In this document: positions 54,530 through 62,486 of the stretch, in pieces
Position numbering within the stretch: the stretch's first letter is position 1
Layout of the letters: the number at the start of each line of letters is the position of its first letter
DNA from: Kaistia algarum
Lineage (GTDB): Bacteria > Pseudomonadota > Alphaproteobacteria > Rhizobiales > Kaistiaceae
Length of the DNA: 64,000 bases
Assembly (NCBI RefSeq): GCF_026343945.1
Contig: NZ_JAPKNJ010000001.1
Coordinates: 992,001-1,056,000 of the forward strand
Direction of reading: 5' to 3'
Made by a program: the position numbers and the translations under genes
The notes under the pieces: generated by a model
Told to the model about the DNA's origin: nothing
The model's database searches: none
Seen by the model: the letters and a program-made list of their open reading frames with translations, nothing else

Positions 54530-56962
54530 ATGGGTTCGAAGCCGCCTCAGAAAGGGCCGGGCGCCGCGCGGGCGACGCGTAGTGAGGACGACCCCTCCGA
54601 TGGGACGCGCATGATTTCGCAGGCCACAGAAAAAACACAGCGGCAGGAAACCGGCCGGTCCGACACCGCAATCCCGCTCGATATCTACGGTTCCCTGGTC
54701 GACGCCCTGTTCGAGGTACAGACTTCGCTGTTCGTTGGGTCGACCGCGGCGTCGCTCGCCGCGATCATTACGGGCTGGAAGGCGCAGAGCCCACTGCTGC
54801 TCGCGTTCGGCATCGTCATCGCTCTTGTCGCCTATCTTCGCGCCCTCGACATGCGCACCTATCGCAGGATCCGTCCGAGCTTCACCAAGGCGGAGGAATT
54901 CAGCCATTGGGAGCGACGCTACGTCGTCGGGGCGGCGATCTATGTCGGCCTGCTCGGTGGCTGGTGCCTCGCAGCTTTCGTCGTTTCCGACGATCCATTC
55001 GTGCGCCTGTTCAGCTTCTCAGTCGTACTCGCCTACATGATCGGCACGTCGGGTCGCAATTTCGCGAGCCGATCGCTCGTGATGTCGCAGATCCTCGGGG
55101 CCGGCATCCCGCTGTCAGCGGCGCTCTTCTATGTCGGCGGCCTTTACTACGTGATGTTCGGCATCGTCGTGATGCCGTTCTTCCTGGGTCTCAAGCTCAT
55201 TTCCGAACGGTTGCGCGGGACGCTGCTCTCCGCCGTGATCTCGGAGCGCGAGGTGCGCGACCTTGCCCATCATTTCGATACGGCGCTCAACAACATGCCG
55301 CATGGGCTGTGCATGTTCGATGAGAAGAAGCGGATCCGCATCGCCAACCGGCAGCTTTCGGCCTTGCTCGAACTTCCGCCCGACATGGACCTGACCGGCA
55401 AGAATGTGCATGAATTGCTGCGCGAGAGCGGCTCGTTGCGCCATGCCCGCGATCTCGACCTCGGGGAGTTCATCCAGGAGTTCGAGCATCGGCTTTCGGG
55501 CGCCGGCGTCGAATTCTACTCCGAGGTCGAGGGCGAACGGTCGCTTTCCTTCACGACAGAGTCGATGGTTAATGGCGGTTCCGTCGTCGTGGTCGAGGAC
55601 ATCACCGAGCGTCGCAATGCCGAGCAGCGAATCCGCCAGCTCGCCCGCTTCGACGCGCTGACAGGTCTTCCCAATCGCTCCGTCTTCCATGAAGAGCTGC
55701 AGAATGCGCTGGCTGATCAAGAGGCAGGGCACCAGCTCGCCGTTCTGTTCATCGATCTCGATCAGTTCAAGCAGGTGAACGACACGCTGGGCCACCCGAC
55801 GGGGGACCTGCTGCTGTGCGCCGTGGCCGACAGGCTCCGCAGCACACTGAAGGCCAGCGAGCGAGTGGCACGCTTCGGCGGCGATGAGTTCGCCGTGCTG
55901 CAGATGCGCCTCGGCGATGATGCGGGCCCGGCGAGACTCGCCGAACGCATCGTCGAATCCGTCTCGCGGCCGTATCACATCGAGAATCACACCGTCATCA
56001 TCGGCGCCAGCGTCGGCATCGCGATCTCGCCACGCGATGGCGGCGATACGGATCTTCTGCTCAAGAACGCCGATCTCGCCCTCTACCATGCGAAGGGGAC
56101 CGCGACATCGTGCTGGCGCTTCTTCGAACCGGCTATGGATGTCGCCGTGCGGGCCCGGCGGGCCCTGGAACTTGACCTGCGCCAGGCGCTGGAGAAGGAC
56201 GGCTTCGAGCTGTACTTCCAGCCCTTGCTCAACATCCGCACCATGAAGATCGTCGGCTGCGAGGCGCTGCTGCGCTGGAATCATCCGGGACGCGGCATGA
56301 TCCCGCCGTCGGAGTTCATTCCGGTCGCCGAGGAGATGGGGCTCATTGTCGAGATCGGCGACTGGGTTCTCAACCAGGCCTGTGCCGAATGCCGCCGCTG
56401 GCCGAGCGACGTGCGCGTCTCGGTCAATCTCTCCTCGGTGCAGTTCAAGCGAAGCGACATGGTCGCGACCGTCTCGGCGGCGCTCAGGCGCAGCGGGCTC
56501 GACGCCGAGCGGCTCGAAGTCGAGATCACTGAATCGGTGCTTCTGCAGGACACGGAGCAGGCCCGGCAGACGCTGCAGCAATTGCGCGACCTCGGCGTCC
56601 GGATCGCACTCGACGATTTCGGCACCGGCTATTCGGGCCTTTCCTATCTGCACGCCTTCCCGCTCAATACGGTCAAGATCGACCGCTCCTTCGTGCACGA
56701 TGTCGATACGGCAGGCCGCGCCCTCATCCTGCTGCGCGGCGTCGCTGAACTCAGCGCCGCCCTTGGCATGAAGGTCGTCGTCGAAGGGATCGAGACACCC
56801 GAGCAACTCGACGTCGTGGCGGCGGAGACGGCAGTCGACGAGGTCCAGGGCTTCCTGTTCAGCGTTCCGCTGCCCGCCCGAGCGATCCGCGAGTTGCTCG
56901 CCTCCTCGCTTCCGCCCGCAATGCTCCCCGCCGTCCCGGCCCGCCTTCAGCGCGGCCACTGA
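54530..56962 (+). CDS. Membrane-bound PAS-GGDEF-EAL protein (cyclic-di-GMP turnover)
   Basis: An 810-residue signalling enzyme. After a 50-residue basic, disordered start come about six membrane helices (about residues 60-235), a PAS domain (about 245-370; ALNNMPHGLCMFDEKKRIRI), a GGDEF diguanylate cyclase domain (ARFDALTGLPNR; intact FGGDEF about 448-453) and an EAL phosphodiesterase domain (CEALLRWNHP about 577; DDFGTGYSGLSYLHAFPLNT; VVVEGIET). All key residues of both domains are present, so it may make and degrade cyclic-di-GMP. ATG 54611 is an alternative start. Single-gene unit, 33 bases after the hydrolase. Confidence 0.95.
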   Translation: MGSKPPQKGPGAARATRSEDDPSDGTRMISQATEKTQRQETGRSDTAIPLDIYGSLVDALFEVQTSLFVGSTAASLAAIITGWKAQSPLLLAFGIVIALVAYLRALDMRTYRRIRPSFTKAEEFSHWERRYVVGAAIYVGLLGGWCLAAFVVSDDPFVRLFSFSVVLAYMIGTSGRNFASRSLVMSQILGAGIPLSAALFYVGGLYYVMFGIVVMPFFLGLKLISERLRGTLLSAVISEREVRDLAHHFDTALNNMPHGLCMFDEKKRIRIANRQLSALLELPPDMDLTGKNVHELLRESGSLRHARDLDLGEFIQEFEHRLSGAGVEFYSEVEGERSLSFTTESMVNGGSVVVVEDITERRNAEQRIRQLARFDALTGLPNRSVFHEELQNALADQEAGHQLAVLFIDLDQFKQVNDTLGHPTGDLLLCAVADRLRSTLKASERVARFGGDEFAVLQMRLGDDAGPARLAERIVESVSRPYHIENHTVIIGASVGIAISPRDGGDTDLLLKNADLALYHAKGTATSCWRFFEPAMDVAVRARRALELDLRQALEKDGFELYFQPLLNIRTMKIVGCEALLRWNHPGRGMIPPSEFIPVAEEMGLIVEIGDWVLNQACAECRRWPSDVRVSVNLSSVQFKRSDMVATVSAALRRSGLDAERLEVEITESVLLQDTEQARQTLQQLRDLGVRIALDDFGTGYSGLSYLHAFPLNTVKIDRSFVHDVDTAGRALILLRGVAELSAALGMKVVVEGIETPEQLDVVAAETAVDEVQGFLFSVPLPARAIRELLASSLPPAMLPAVPARLQRGH

Positions 56963-57040
56963 AGTCCTCCGGCCGATCATTGACGACGGGCTTGAGCCGG
57001 GGCGGCTTCTCCCTTCCTATGGACGGGGAGGATTTGCCAC

Positions 57041-58513
57041 ATGGATCGAACCGGTCCGGCCCAAGGCCGCGTTAGAGTCGAGGCGGCGGCCCCGGACGCT
57101 GGCCAGCCGGGGCCGCCCCAGCACCAGCGGATCGGGCGCTCGGTTGCCATCGAGTTGTTGATGCTGCTGGCAGCTTCGAATGGACAGCTCGCGACCGGAG
57201 AGGCTTTGCGGCGCCTCGCCATCGCGCGATCGACGCTCCGCCGCATCAGCCGGATCCTTGAGGAATACGGCCTCCTCGATCTTTCGGTTCGCGGCATCCT
57301 TTCGATCGGGCCAACGGCGGCGCGCCTGGCGCTTCGCCGGGAGGAGCAACTGCGCGAGGAGGACGAACGCCGCCTCGTGCCTCGCCACAAGCGGCTGACC
57401 CGAGCGCCCGGCGCCAGCTATGTGTTGCTGCGGAACGAAGCCTGCGCGATCGTCTCCGACACGAGCCGCTTCCGCCGAACGCCGAAATTTCGTCTCGGCT
57501 TCTCCAATGCCTCGATCGACCATCCATGGCGAACTGCCCTGGTGCACAGCGTCGAATATGGCGCGGTTCGGCATGAGAGGCTGGTCTCCTCGCTCGCGGT
57601 CCACCATGCCGGTCTCGACGCCGCGCGGCAGATTGCCGACATCCGGGCGCTTCTGGAGGCCGGGATAGACGGGCTGGTGCTGAGCGCGCATGAATCGGAA
57701 GCACTCATTGAGGTAATCGGCGAAGCCGAGAGGCGGGGCGTGCCGACCGTGCTCGTGGATCGCGGCCGGCCCGATATTCTGGCGAACGCCTGCTTCGTGA
57801 CCTGCGACGACCGCACGATCGGCGAGATCACCGCGCGATGGCTTTCCGAGCGGCTGCGCGGCCATGGCTCGATCCTGCTTTTGCCGGGCCTCTTCGATGC
57901 CGACCCCGCGCATCGGCGTCTTGAGGGTGCGGTGTCGGTGTTCTCGCGCTATCCCGGCATCCACATTCTCGACATCGGCTGGACCGGCTGGCAGCAACAG
58001 CGCGGCCGCGAGATTGTGGGGGAGAGGCTCACCCGAGGCGGCACGGCGATTGACGGCGTCTGGTGCGATTCCGGCCTGCAGGCGGTTGGTTCGCTCAGGG
58101 CTTTCATCGCCGCCGGTCGTTCCGGCTCAATCCCGCCTCATACGGGCGGCGATCTCAACCTCGCCTACAAGCTGGCGATCCGGCACGGCGTGGCGCTCGC
58201 CGCCGTCGACTATCCGCCGGCTATGGGACTTCGATCCGTCGATGTGCTCCTCGACGTATTGCGTGGGCGTTCGGTGCCGCGCCGCGTCGATGTCGCAACC
58301 GAGATCGTGGTGACACGCGGCCATGCGACGCGCTCGGTGAGGCCGGATCTTTGGGCCGACGAACATGTGCGCTGGGACCTGCCAGACGATCTGATCCTCG
58401 CCAGCGGCCTCTGGCCTTCCTACGATCCACGCTCGTTCCGCATCCACTACAAGGGCAATCGCTATAACCGCTCCGCCGCGATCGAGCCGACGAGGAGCGC
58501 AGAGAATGGATGA
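57041..58513 (+). CDS. Winged-helix regulator with sugar-binding (periplasmic-binding-type) domain
   Basis: A 490-residue cytoplasmic protein. The N-terminal 100 residues carry an IclR/MarR-like winged helix (ATGEALRRLAIARSTLRRIS; RILEEYGLLDLS). The following region (about 180-430) is a substrate-binding fold like the LacI/RbsB family: IDGLVLSAHESEALIEVIGE, GVPTVLVDRGRPDIL, GSILLLPGLFDADPAHRR. No signal peptide is present. It likely senses the sugar imported by the divergent ABC system (59324-64000) and controls it. An overlapping IclR-like gene follows. Confidence 0.85.
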   Translation: MDRTGPAQGRVRVEAAAPDAGQPGPPQHQRIGRSVAIELLMLLAASNGQLATGEALRRLAIARSTLRRISRILEEYGLLDLSVRGILSIGPTAARLALRREEQLREEDERRLVPRHKRLTRAPGASYVLLRNEACAIVSDTSRFRRTPKFRLGFSNASIDHPWRTALVHSVEYGAVRHERLVSSLAVHHAGLDAARQIADIRALLEAGIDGLVLSAHESEALIEVIGEAERRGVPTVLVDRGRPDILANACFVTCDDRTIGEITARWLSERLRGHGSILLLPGLFDADPAHRRLEGAVSVFSRYPGIHILDIGWTGWQQQRGREIVGERLTRGGTAIDGVWCDSGLQAVGSLRAFIAAGRSGSIPPHTGGDLNLAYKLAIRHGVALAAVDYPPAMGLRSVDVLLDVLRGRSVPRRVDVATEIVVTRGHATRSVRPDLWADEHVRWDLPDDLILASGLWPSYDPRSFRIHYKGNRYNRSAAIEPTRSAENG

Positions 58514-59051
58514 GACCGCCGGTATCGCCGCCGTCGCGCGAATGCTGTCTCGCCTCGCCGACGCGCCGGGCGGCTCTGTCGCTGAGCTAGCGACCGAGCT
58601 CGGCATCGGACGCTCAACTGCGTTCGCCGTGGTGGCAGAACTCGACGCCGCAGGCCTTGTCGAGCGGGACGCGGGCGGCGTGCTCATGCCGGGCATAGCG
58701 GGGGGACGACTAGGCCTGGCGCGCTTCGGCTTTGGCGGGATCGCCACGGGGGTGGAAGCCCTGCTGCCGATCCTGCGCGACGATACCGATGCTTCGGCGT
58801 TCCTAGTACTTCGCGATGACGACAGCGAGCTCATTGTCGCAACAAGACGTGCACCCTGGGATAGCGGCGGCGAAAGCCCTCCCCGTCTCGTCGAGACGAC
58901 CATCGGCCGCTCCGGGCTCGGCTTCACCTGCGCCCTCCGGCTCGGCCTCCGACCAAATGCCAGCGAAGGCGAAGTGCGTTCGGCCACTGCCTGTCTGGAG
59001 CGGGTAGCCGCTTGCCTCTCCAGCGAGCTCATGAAAATGCGGCGAGGGTGA
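58506..59051 (+). CDS. IclR-like helix-turn-helix protein (181 aa)
   Basis: A 181-residue protein with an IclR-type winged helix (SVAELATELGIGRSTAFAVV, AELDAAGLVERDAGGV), but the C-terminal ligand-binding domain is short. It overlaps the 490-residue regulator by 8 bases, and may be its dimer partner or an auxiliary regulator for the sugar ABC operon. Family is assigned by the N-terminal domain only. Confidence 0.75.
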   Translation: MDETAGIAAVARMLSRLADAPGGSVAELATELGIGRSTAFAVVAELDAAGLVERDAGGVLMPGIAGGRLGLARFGFGGIATGVEALLPILRDDTDASAFLVLRDDDSELIVATRRAPWDSGGESPPRLVETTIGRSGLGFTCALRLGLRPNASEGEVRSATACLERVAACLSSELMKMRRG

Positions 59052-59066
59052 AAGGGGGGAAACGAG

Positions 59067-59255
59067 ATGATTGACGGCTATTGGACCTTTTCAGAATGGG
59101 CACAGCACACTGTTGATAAGATTACGGCCGTCGGCCTCGCCGCGTCGGAAGAAGATCGGGCCGACTACATGAGGGTGCAAATCATGGCGGCAATCATGCA
59201 AGCCTTAAGGCACGGCCGATCCGGCCTCATGGATGACGATCCGGTTACACGCTGA
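59067..59255 (+). CDS. Small hypothetical protein (62 aa)
   Basis: A 62-residue helical protein (GYWTFSEWAQHTVDKITAVG, MRVQIMAAIMQALRHGRSG). No family recognised. It follows the IclR-like gene by 15 bases with a GGGGGAAACG ribosome site, so it is probably the third gene of the regulator operon. Confidence 0.6.
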   Translation: MIDGYWTFSEWAQHTVDKITAVGLAASEEDRADYMRVQIMAAIMQALRHGRSGLMDDDPVTR

Positions 59256-59280
59256 ACTGTCCGCTCCCCGCGCAAGAAAA

Positions 59281-59300
59281 GGGGCACCTCTCGGTGCCCC
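59281..59300 (-). terminator. Bidirectional terminator between regulator and ABC operons
   Basis: GGGGCACC and GGTGCCCC (8-bp stem, TCTC loop) are followed on the minus strand by TTTTCTTG and on the plus strand by AGTCTTTG. It ends the leftward ABC operon and probably also the rightward regulator operon. Confidence 0.85.
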
Positions 59301-59323
59301 AGTCTTTGCCCCACTTTTATTCG

Positions 59324-60460
59324 TTATTTCTTGCCGCCCCACGTCTCCGGATAGCCGGGCATGTCCTCGCAGCCGCACATGGCGTAGTGCAGCGGCGGCA
59401 TCTTCTCATTGACGTACTGGTCCAGCGTCTCCTGCGTGATCACCGGCTGCGGCAGCTTCCAGGTCGGGCCGATGACCGGCTCGCCCTTGAGGATCTTGAC
59501 CGCCGCGATGATGGGCGAGCGCCACTGATAGGTCGGATAGGTCGGACCGAACGCCGTCAGCCCTTCCTTCTTCCACTTCACCAGGAAGTCTTCCTGGTCC
59601 TCGCCGGTGATGATCGGGAACGGTTGGCCCGCATCCTCGAAGGCCTCGATGGCGGCGACGGCCGTGGCGCCGGCATCCATCCAGATCGCATCGATCTTGC
59701 CGAAGCGGTTGATGTAGTCCTCGACTATCGCCTTGGTCTTGGCGTTGTCGCCATCGGTGAACTCGGCGCCGACCACGTCGATGCCCTTCTCCTTGAAGAT
59801 GCGGTTCGCCGCCGACCAGCGCGTCTCCAGCACGTCGACGCCCGGCAGGATCCTGAGCGCCAGCACCTTGCCGCCCTTGGGCAGCTTCTCGGCGATGAAG
59901 TTCGCCGTCTGGATACCCCAGCCATAGCCGCCGATGGGATTGACGAAGGTGACGGGGCATTCGGTCAGAACGCCACGATCGAAGACCACAACGGGCAGTG
60001 CCTTACACGCCGCCTCCACCGCCGGCGTCAGCGCCGCCGTCGTGTTCGGCGAGACGATCAGCACGTCGCATTTGCCGGAAGAAACGAAGGCGTTGATGTC
60101 CGAGATCTGCTTGTCGTCCTTGCCTTCGGCATCGGCAGCCGTGAACGAGGCGATATCGGCCTTCTGGATCTCGACTTGAGCCTGCATGTCGGTCCAGCCG
60201 ACGACGCGCCATGGATTGTTCACACCGGCATTGGAGAAGCAGATGTGGTAAGGGCCGGCCTTCTTATACTGGGAGGTATCGACCTCCTTGCCGCCTAGAT
60301 TCTGCTCCCACGGCTTGCCCTCGGGACCCTGGGGCTTCATCTCCAGCAATTGTTTCGACGCCTCGAACTCCTTCGGATCGTCGAAGTTCTGGGCCATGGC
60401 GGTCCCGGCGAACGCAAGGCTCGCCGCCGCCACCACGATTCCAATCCATCGTCTTGTCAT
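59324..60460 (-). CDS. Sugar ABC transporter substrate-binding protein
   Basis: A 378-residue periplasmic protein with a clear signal peptide (WIGIVVAAASLAFAGTAMAQ). The mature part is a type I periplasmic-binding fold (Peripla_BP_4): ICFSNAGVNNPWRVVGWTDM, DVLIVSPNTTAALTPAVEAA, VVVFDRGVLTECP and IDAIWMDAGATAVAAIEAFE. Two Cys near the C-terminus (AMCGCEDMPGYP) are unusual. It lies 56 bases after the second permease gene, as the last gene of the operon. The sugar is not known. Confidence 0.93.
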   Translation of the reverse strand: MTRRWIGIVVAAASLAFAGTAMAQNFDDPKEFEASKQLLEMKPQGPEGKPWEQNLGGKEVDTSQYKKAGPYHICFSNAGVNNPWRVVGWTDMQAQVEIQKADIASFTAADAEGKDDKQISDINAFVSSGKCDVLIVSPNTTAALTPAVEAACKALPVVVFDRGVLTECPVTFVNPIGGYGWGIQTANFIAEKLPKGGKVLALRILPGVDVLETRWSAANRIFKEKGIDVVGAEFTDGDNAKTKAIVEDYINRFGKIDAIWMDAGATAVAAIEAFEDAGQPFPIITGEDQEDFLVKWKKEGLTAFGPTYPTYQWRSPIIAAVKILKGEPVIGPTWKLPQPVITQETLDQYVNEKMPPLHYAMCGCEDMPGYPETWGGKK

Positions 60461-60516
60461 TGCAATCCTCCCGTTCGATACCGCTTGGCGCGGCGTTGCG
60501 AGCCTATCGGCCCTCT

Positions 60517-61506
60517 CTATCCGGCGCGGCGCCGGCGCCAGGCGCCGGACGCGACGGCCGAAATCAGGATGACGCCCTGTGCCGTGTCCTTGAGTGGCTG
60601 CGGTAGACCCAGCAGATTCAGGAGCGTGAACAAGGCGAACAGGGTCAGGGCGCCGGCAACGGCACCAATGACGCTACCGCGACCGCCCATAAGCTGGACG
60701 CCGCCGATCACGCAGGCGGCGATCGCCTGCAATTCAAGGCCCGAGCCGACGTCAACCGACACGCCGCCGAAGCCCGCAAGCAGGATGCCCCCGGTGACGG
60801 CGGCGAGCGCCGAGAGGATGAAGGCCGCGAAACGGGTCCGATCGACACGAACGCCCGAGAGTTCGGCGGCACGCGGATTGTCACCGATCGCGAAGACCCG
60901 CTTGCCGAAGACGGTGCGTTGCAGTCCCCAGAAAGCGAGGACGGCGACGACGGCCAGCACGATGACGGCGATCGGGAAGGTTCCGATCAGGGGCACGTCA
61001 CGAAAGGCGTAGCGGCCGAAAAATCGAAGATTGTCGGGGAGATAGCCGCGCGGCGACCCGCCGGACCACATCATGGCGACTCCGTTCAGTGACAGCAGCA
61101 TGCCGAGCGTCGCGATGATCGAGGGGACGCGCAGCACCGTGACGACGAAGCCGTTGACGAGGCCGACCGCAATGCCGATGGCATAGAGCACGCCGATGGC
61201 CCAGACGGTATTTCCCGGATCATTGTCGGTCAGCATCGAGCCGCCGATCACGGTCAATGTGACTAGGGCACCCATGGAAAGGTCGAAGCCGCCGGAGACG
61301 AGCACGAAGATCTGTCCGCAAGCCAGCACGGCGAGCGGCGTCGCCCGCTTCAGGAAGTTCATGAATCCTGCGGGCTCGATATAGTTCGGCTGCAGGATGG
61401 CAATGGCCGCGTAGAGAACGACGAAGACGATCACCGCGATGTTGAGCTTCCTGAGAACGCTCACGACGCCACCCTTGCGCGGTTCGCTGGCTGCCGCCGA
61501 ACTCAT
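60517..61506 (-). CDS. Sugar ABC transporter permease (BPD_transp_2)
   Basis: A 329-residue inner-membrane protein of the RbsC type with 8-10 spans. The conserved loops LACGQIFVLVSGGFDLSMGA and the motif NPRAAELSGVRVDRTRFAAF (EAA-like) are present. It overlaps the preceding permease gene by 4 bases. Probably forms a heterodimeric channel with it. Confidence 0.94.
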   Translation of the reverse strand: MSSAAASEPRKGGVVSVLRKLNIAVIVFVVLYAAIAILQPNYIEPAGFMNFLKRATPLAVLACGQIFVLVSGGFDLSMGALVTLTVIGGSMLTDNDPGNTVWAIGVLYAIGIAVGLVNGFVVTVLRVPSIIATLGMLLSLNGVAMMWSGGSPRGYLPDNLRFFGRYAFRDVPLIGTFPIAVIVLAVVAVLAFWGLQRTVFGKRVFAIGDNPRAAELSGVRVDRTRFAAFILSALAAVTGGILLAGFGGVSVDVGSGLELQAIAACVIGGVQLMGGRGSVIGAVAGALTLFALFTLLNLLGLPQPLKDTAQGVILISAVASGAWRRRRAG

Positions 61507-62486
61507 GCGACCGCTCCCTTGTTGCGGACCGCATAGGCGGCGACGGCGAGGACGACGATCGCGCCGCGCAACACCTGCTTCGGAAAGGCTGGCACGCCCA
61601 GCATGTTGAAGACGGCGTCAAGCGTCGCGAAGAGCAGCACGCCGGCCAGCGTGCCCCACACGCCGCCGCGCCCGCCGGAGAGCAGCGTGCCGCCGATGAC
61701 GACGACCGCGATGGATTCAAGATCATAGACGCCGTCACGGCCAACCCAGGGCGCGCCGGAACGCAGCCGGCTCGCCAGATAGAGCCCGGTCACGCCGGCC
61801 GTCAGGCTGCAGATCACGTGGGCGAGAATGGTGACCCGGTCAGTGCGGATACCGGCGAGACGAGCGCCATCGACATTGCCGCCCGTCGCATAAAGATGGG
61901 CGCCGAAACGGGTCGAATGCAGCAGCCCGGCGCCGAGAAGCGCAAGGACCAGAAGGCCGATCACCGAATAGGGAACACCGGCGACCGTCCCATAGGCAAG
62001 CGCCTGGAAGGCTTCGGGAACCGAACCGGCGAAATTGTTGAAGCTGGCCGAAAGCAGCCCCTGCAGTATCAACCCGACGCCGAGCGTCGCGATCAGCGGA
62101 TTGACGCCCAACTTGGCCACGATGACGCCATTGGCGAAACCGACGGCCGCCGAAACAACGAGCACGAGAACGACCGCCGGGGCGATCATCGAAGGATCGC
62201 CCTGCATGACAAAGGAAGCCAGCACCGCCGCGACGCTGATCAGGTTGGCGACCGACAGATCGATCGAGCCGCAGAGAATGACGAAGGTCTGGCCGAGCGC
62301 GACGATGCCCAATCCGACCATGCGCTGGGCGAGGCCGATCAGGCCGGTGGCACCGAGCTGGTTCCATTGGCCGCTATAGAGCGAAGCGCCGATATAGAGG
62401 ACCGCTGAGGCTAGGAAGAGCAGCAGCGGCACCGGAAAGGCGAGCCGGCGGGCCGGGGATGGAAGCGAGGCGTCGGCCATGGTCAC
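61503..62486 (-). CDS. Sugar ABC transporter permease (BPD_transp_2)
   Basis: A 327-residue RbsC-type permease: LGQTFVILCGSIDLSVANLI, ATLGVGLILQGLLSASF and NVDGARLAGIRTDRVTILAH. It overlaps the ATPase gene by 4 bases and the other permease by 4. The two permeases are only distantly alike, as in heterodimeric systems such as YtfT/YjfF. Confidence 0.94.
   Translation of the reverse strand: MTMADASLPSPARRLAFPVPLLLFLASAVLYIGASLYSGQWNQLGATGLIGLAQRMVGLGIVALGQTFVILCGSIDLSVANLISVAAVLASFVMQGDPSMIAPAVVLVLVVSAAVGFANGVIVAKLGVNPLIATLGVGLILQGLLSASFNNFAGSVPEAFQALAYGTVAGVPYSVIGLLVLALLGAGLLHSTRFGAHLYATGGNVDGARLAGIRTDRVTILAHVICSLTAGVTGLYLASRLRSGAPWVGRDGVYDLESIAVVVIGGTLLSGGRGGVWGTLAGVLLFATLDAVFNMLGVPAFPKQVLRGAIVVLAVAAYAVRNKGAVA

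Noticed and set aside
55115..56980. 620-residue open frame on the minus strand under the GGDEF/EAL gene
   Set aside because: It lies entirely opposite a gene with complete catalytic motifs. It is rich in Arg, Asp, His and Gly without any family pattern, as expected of GC-rich antisense.
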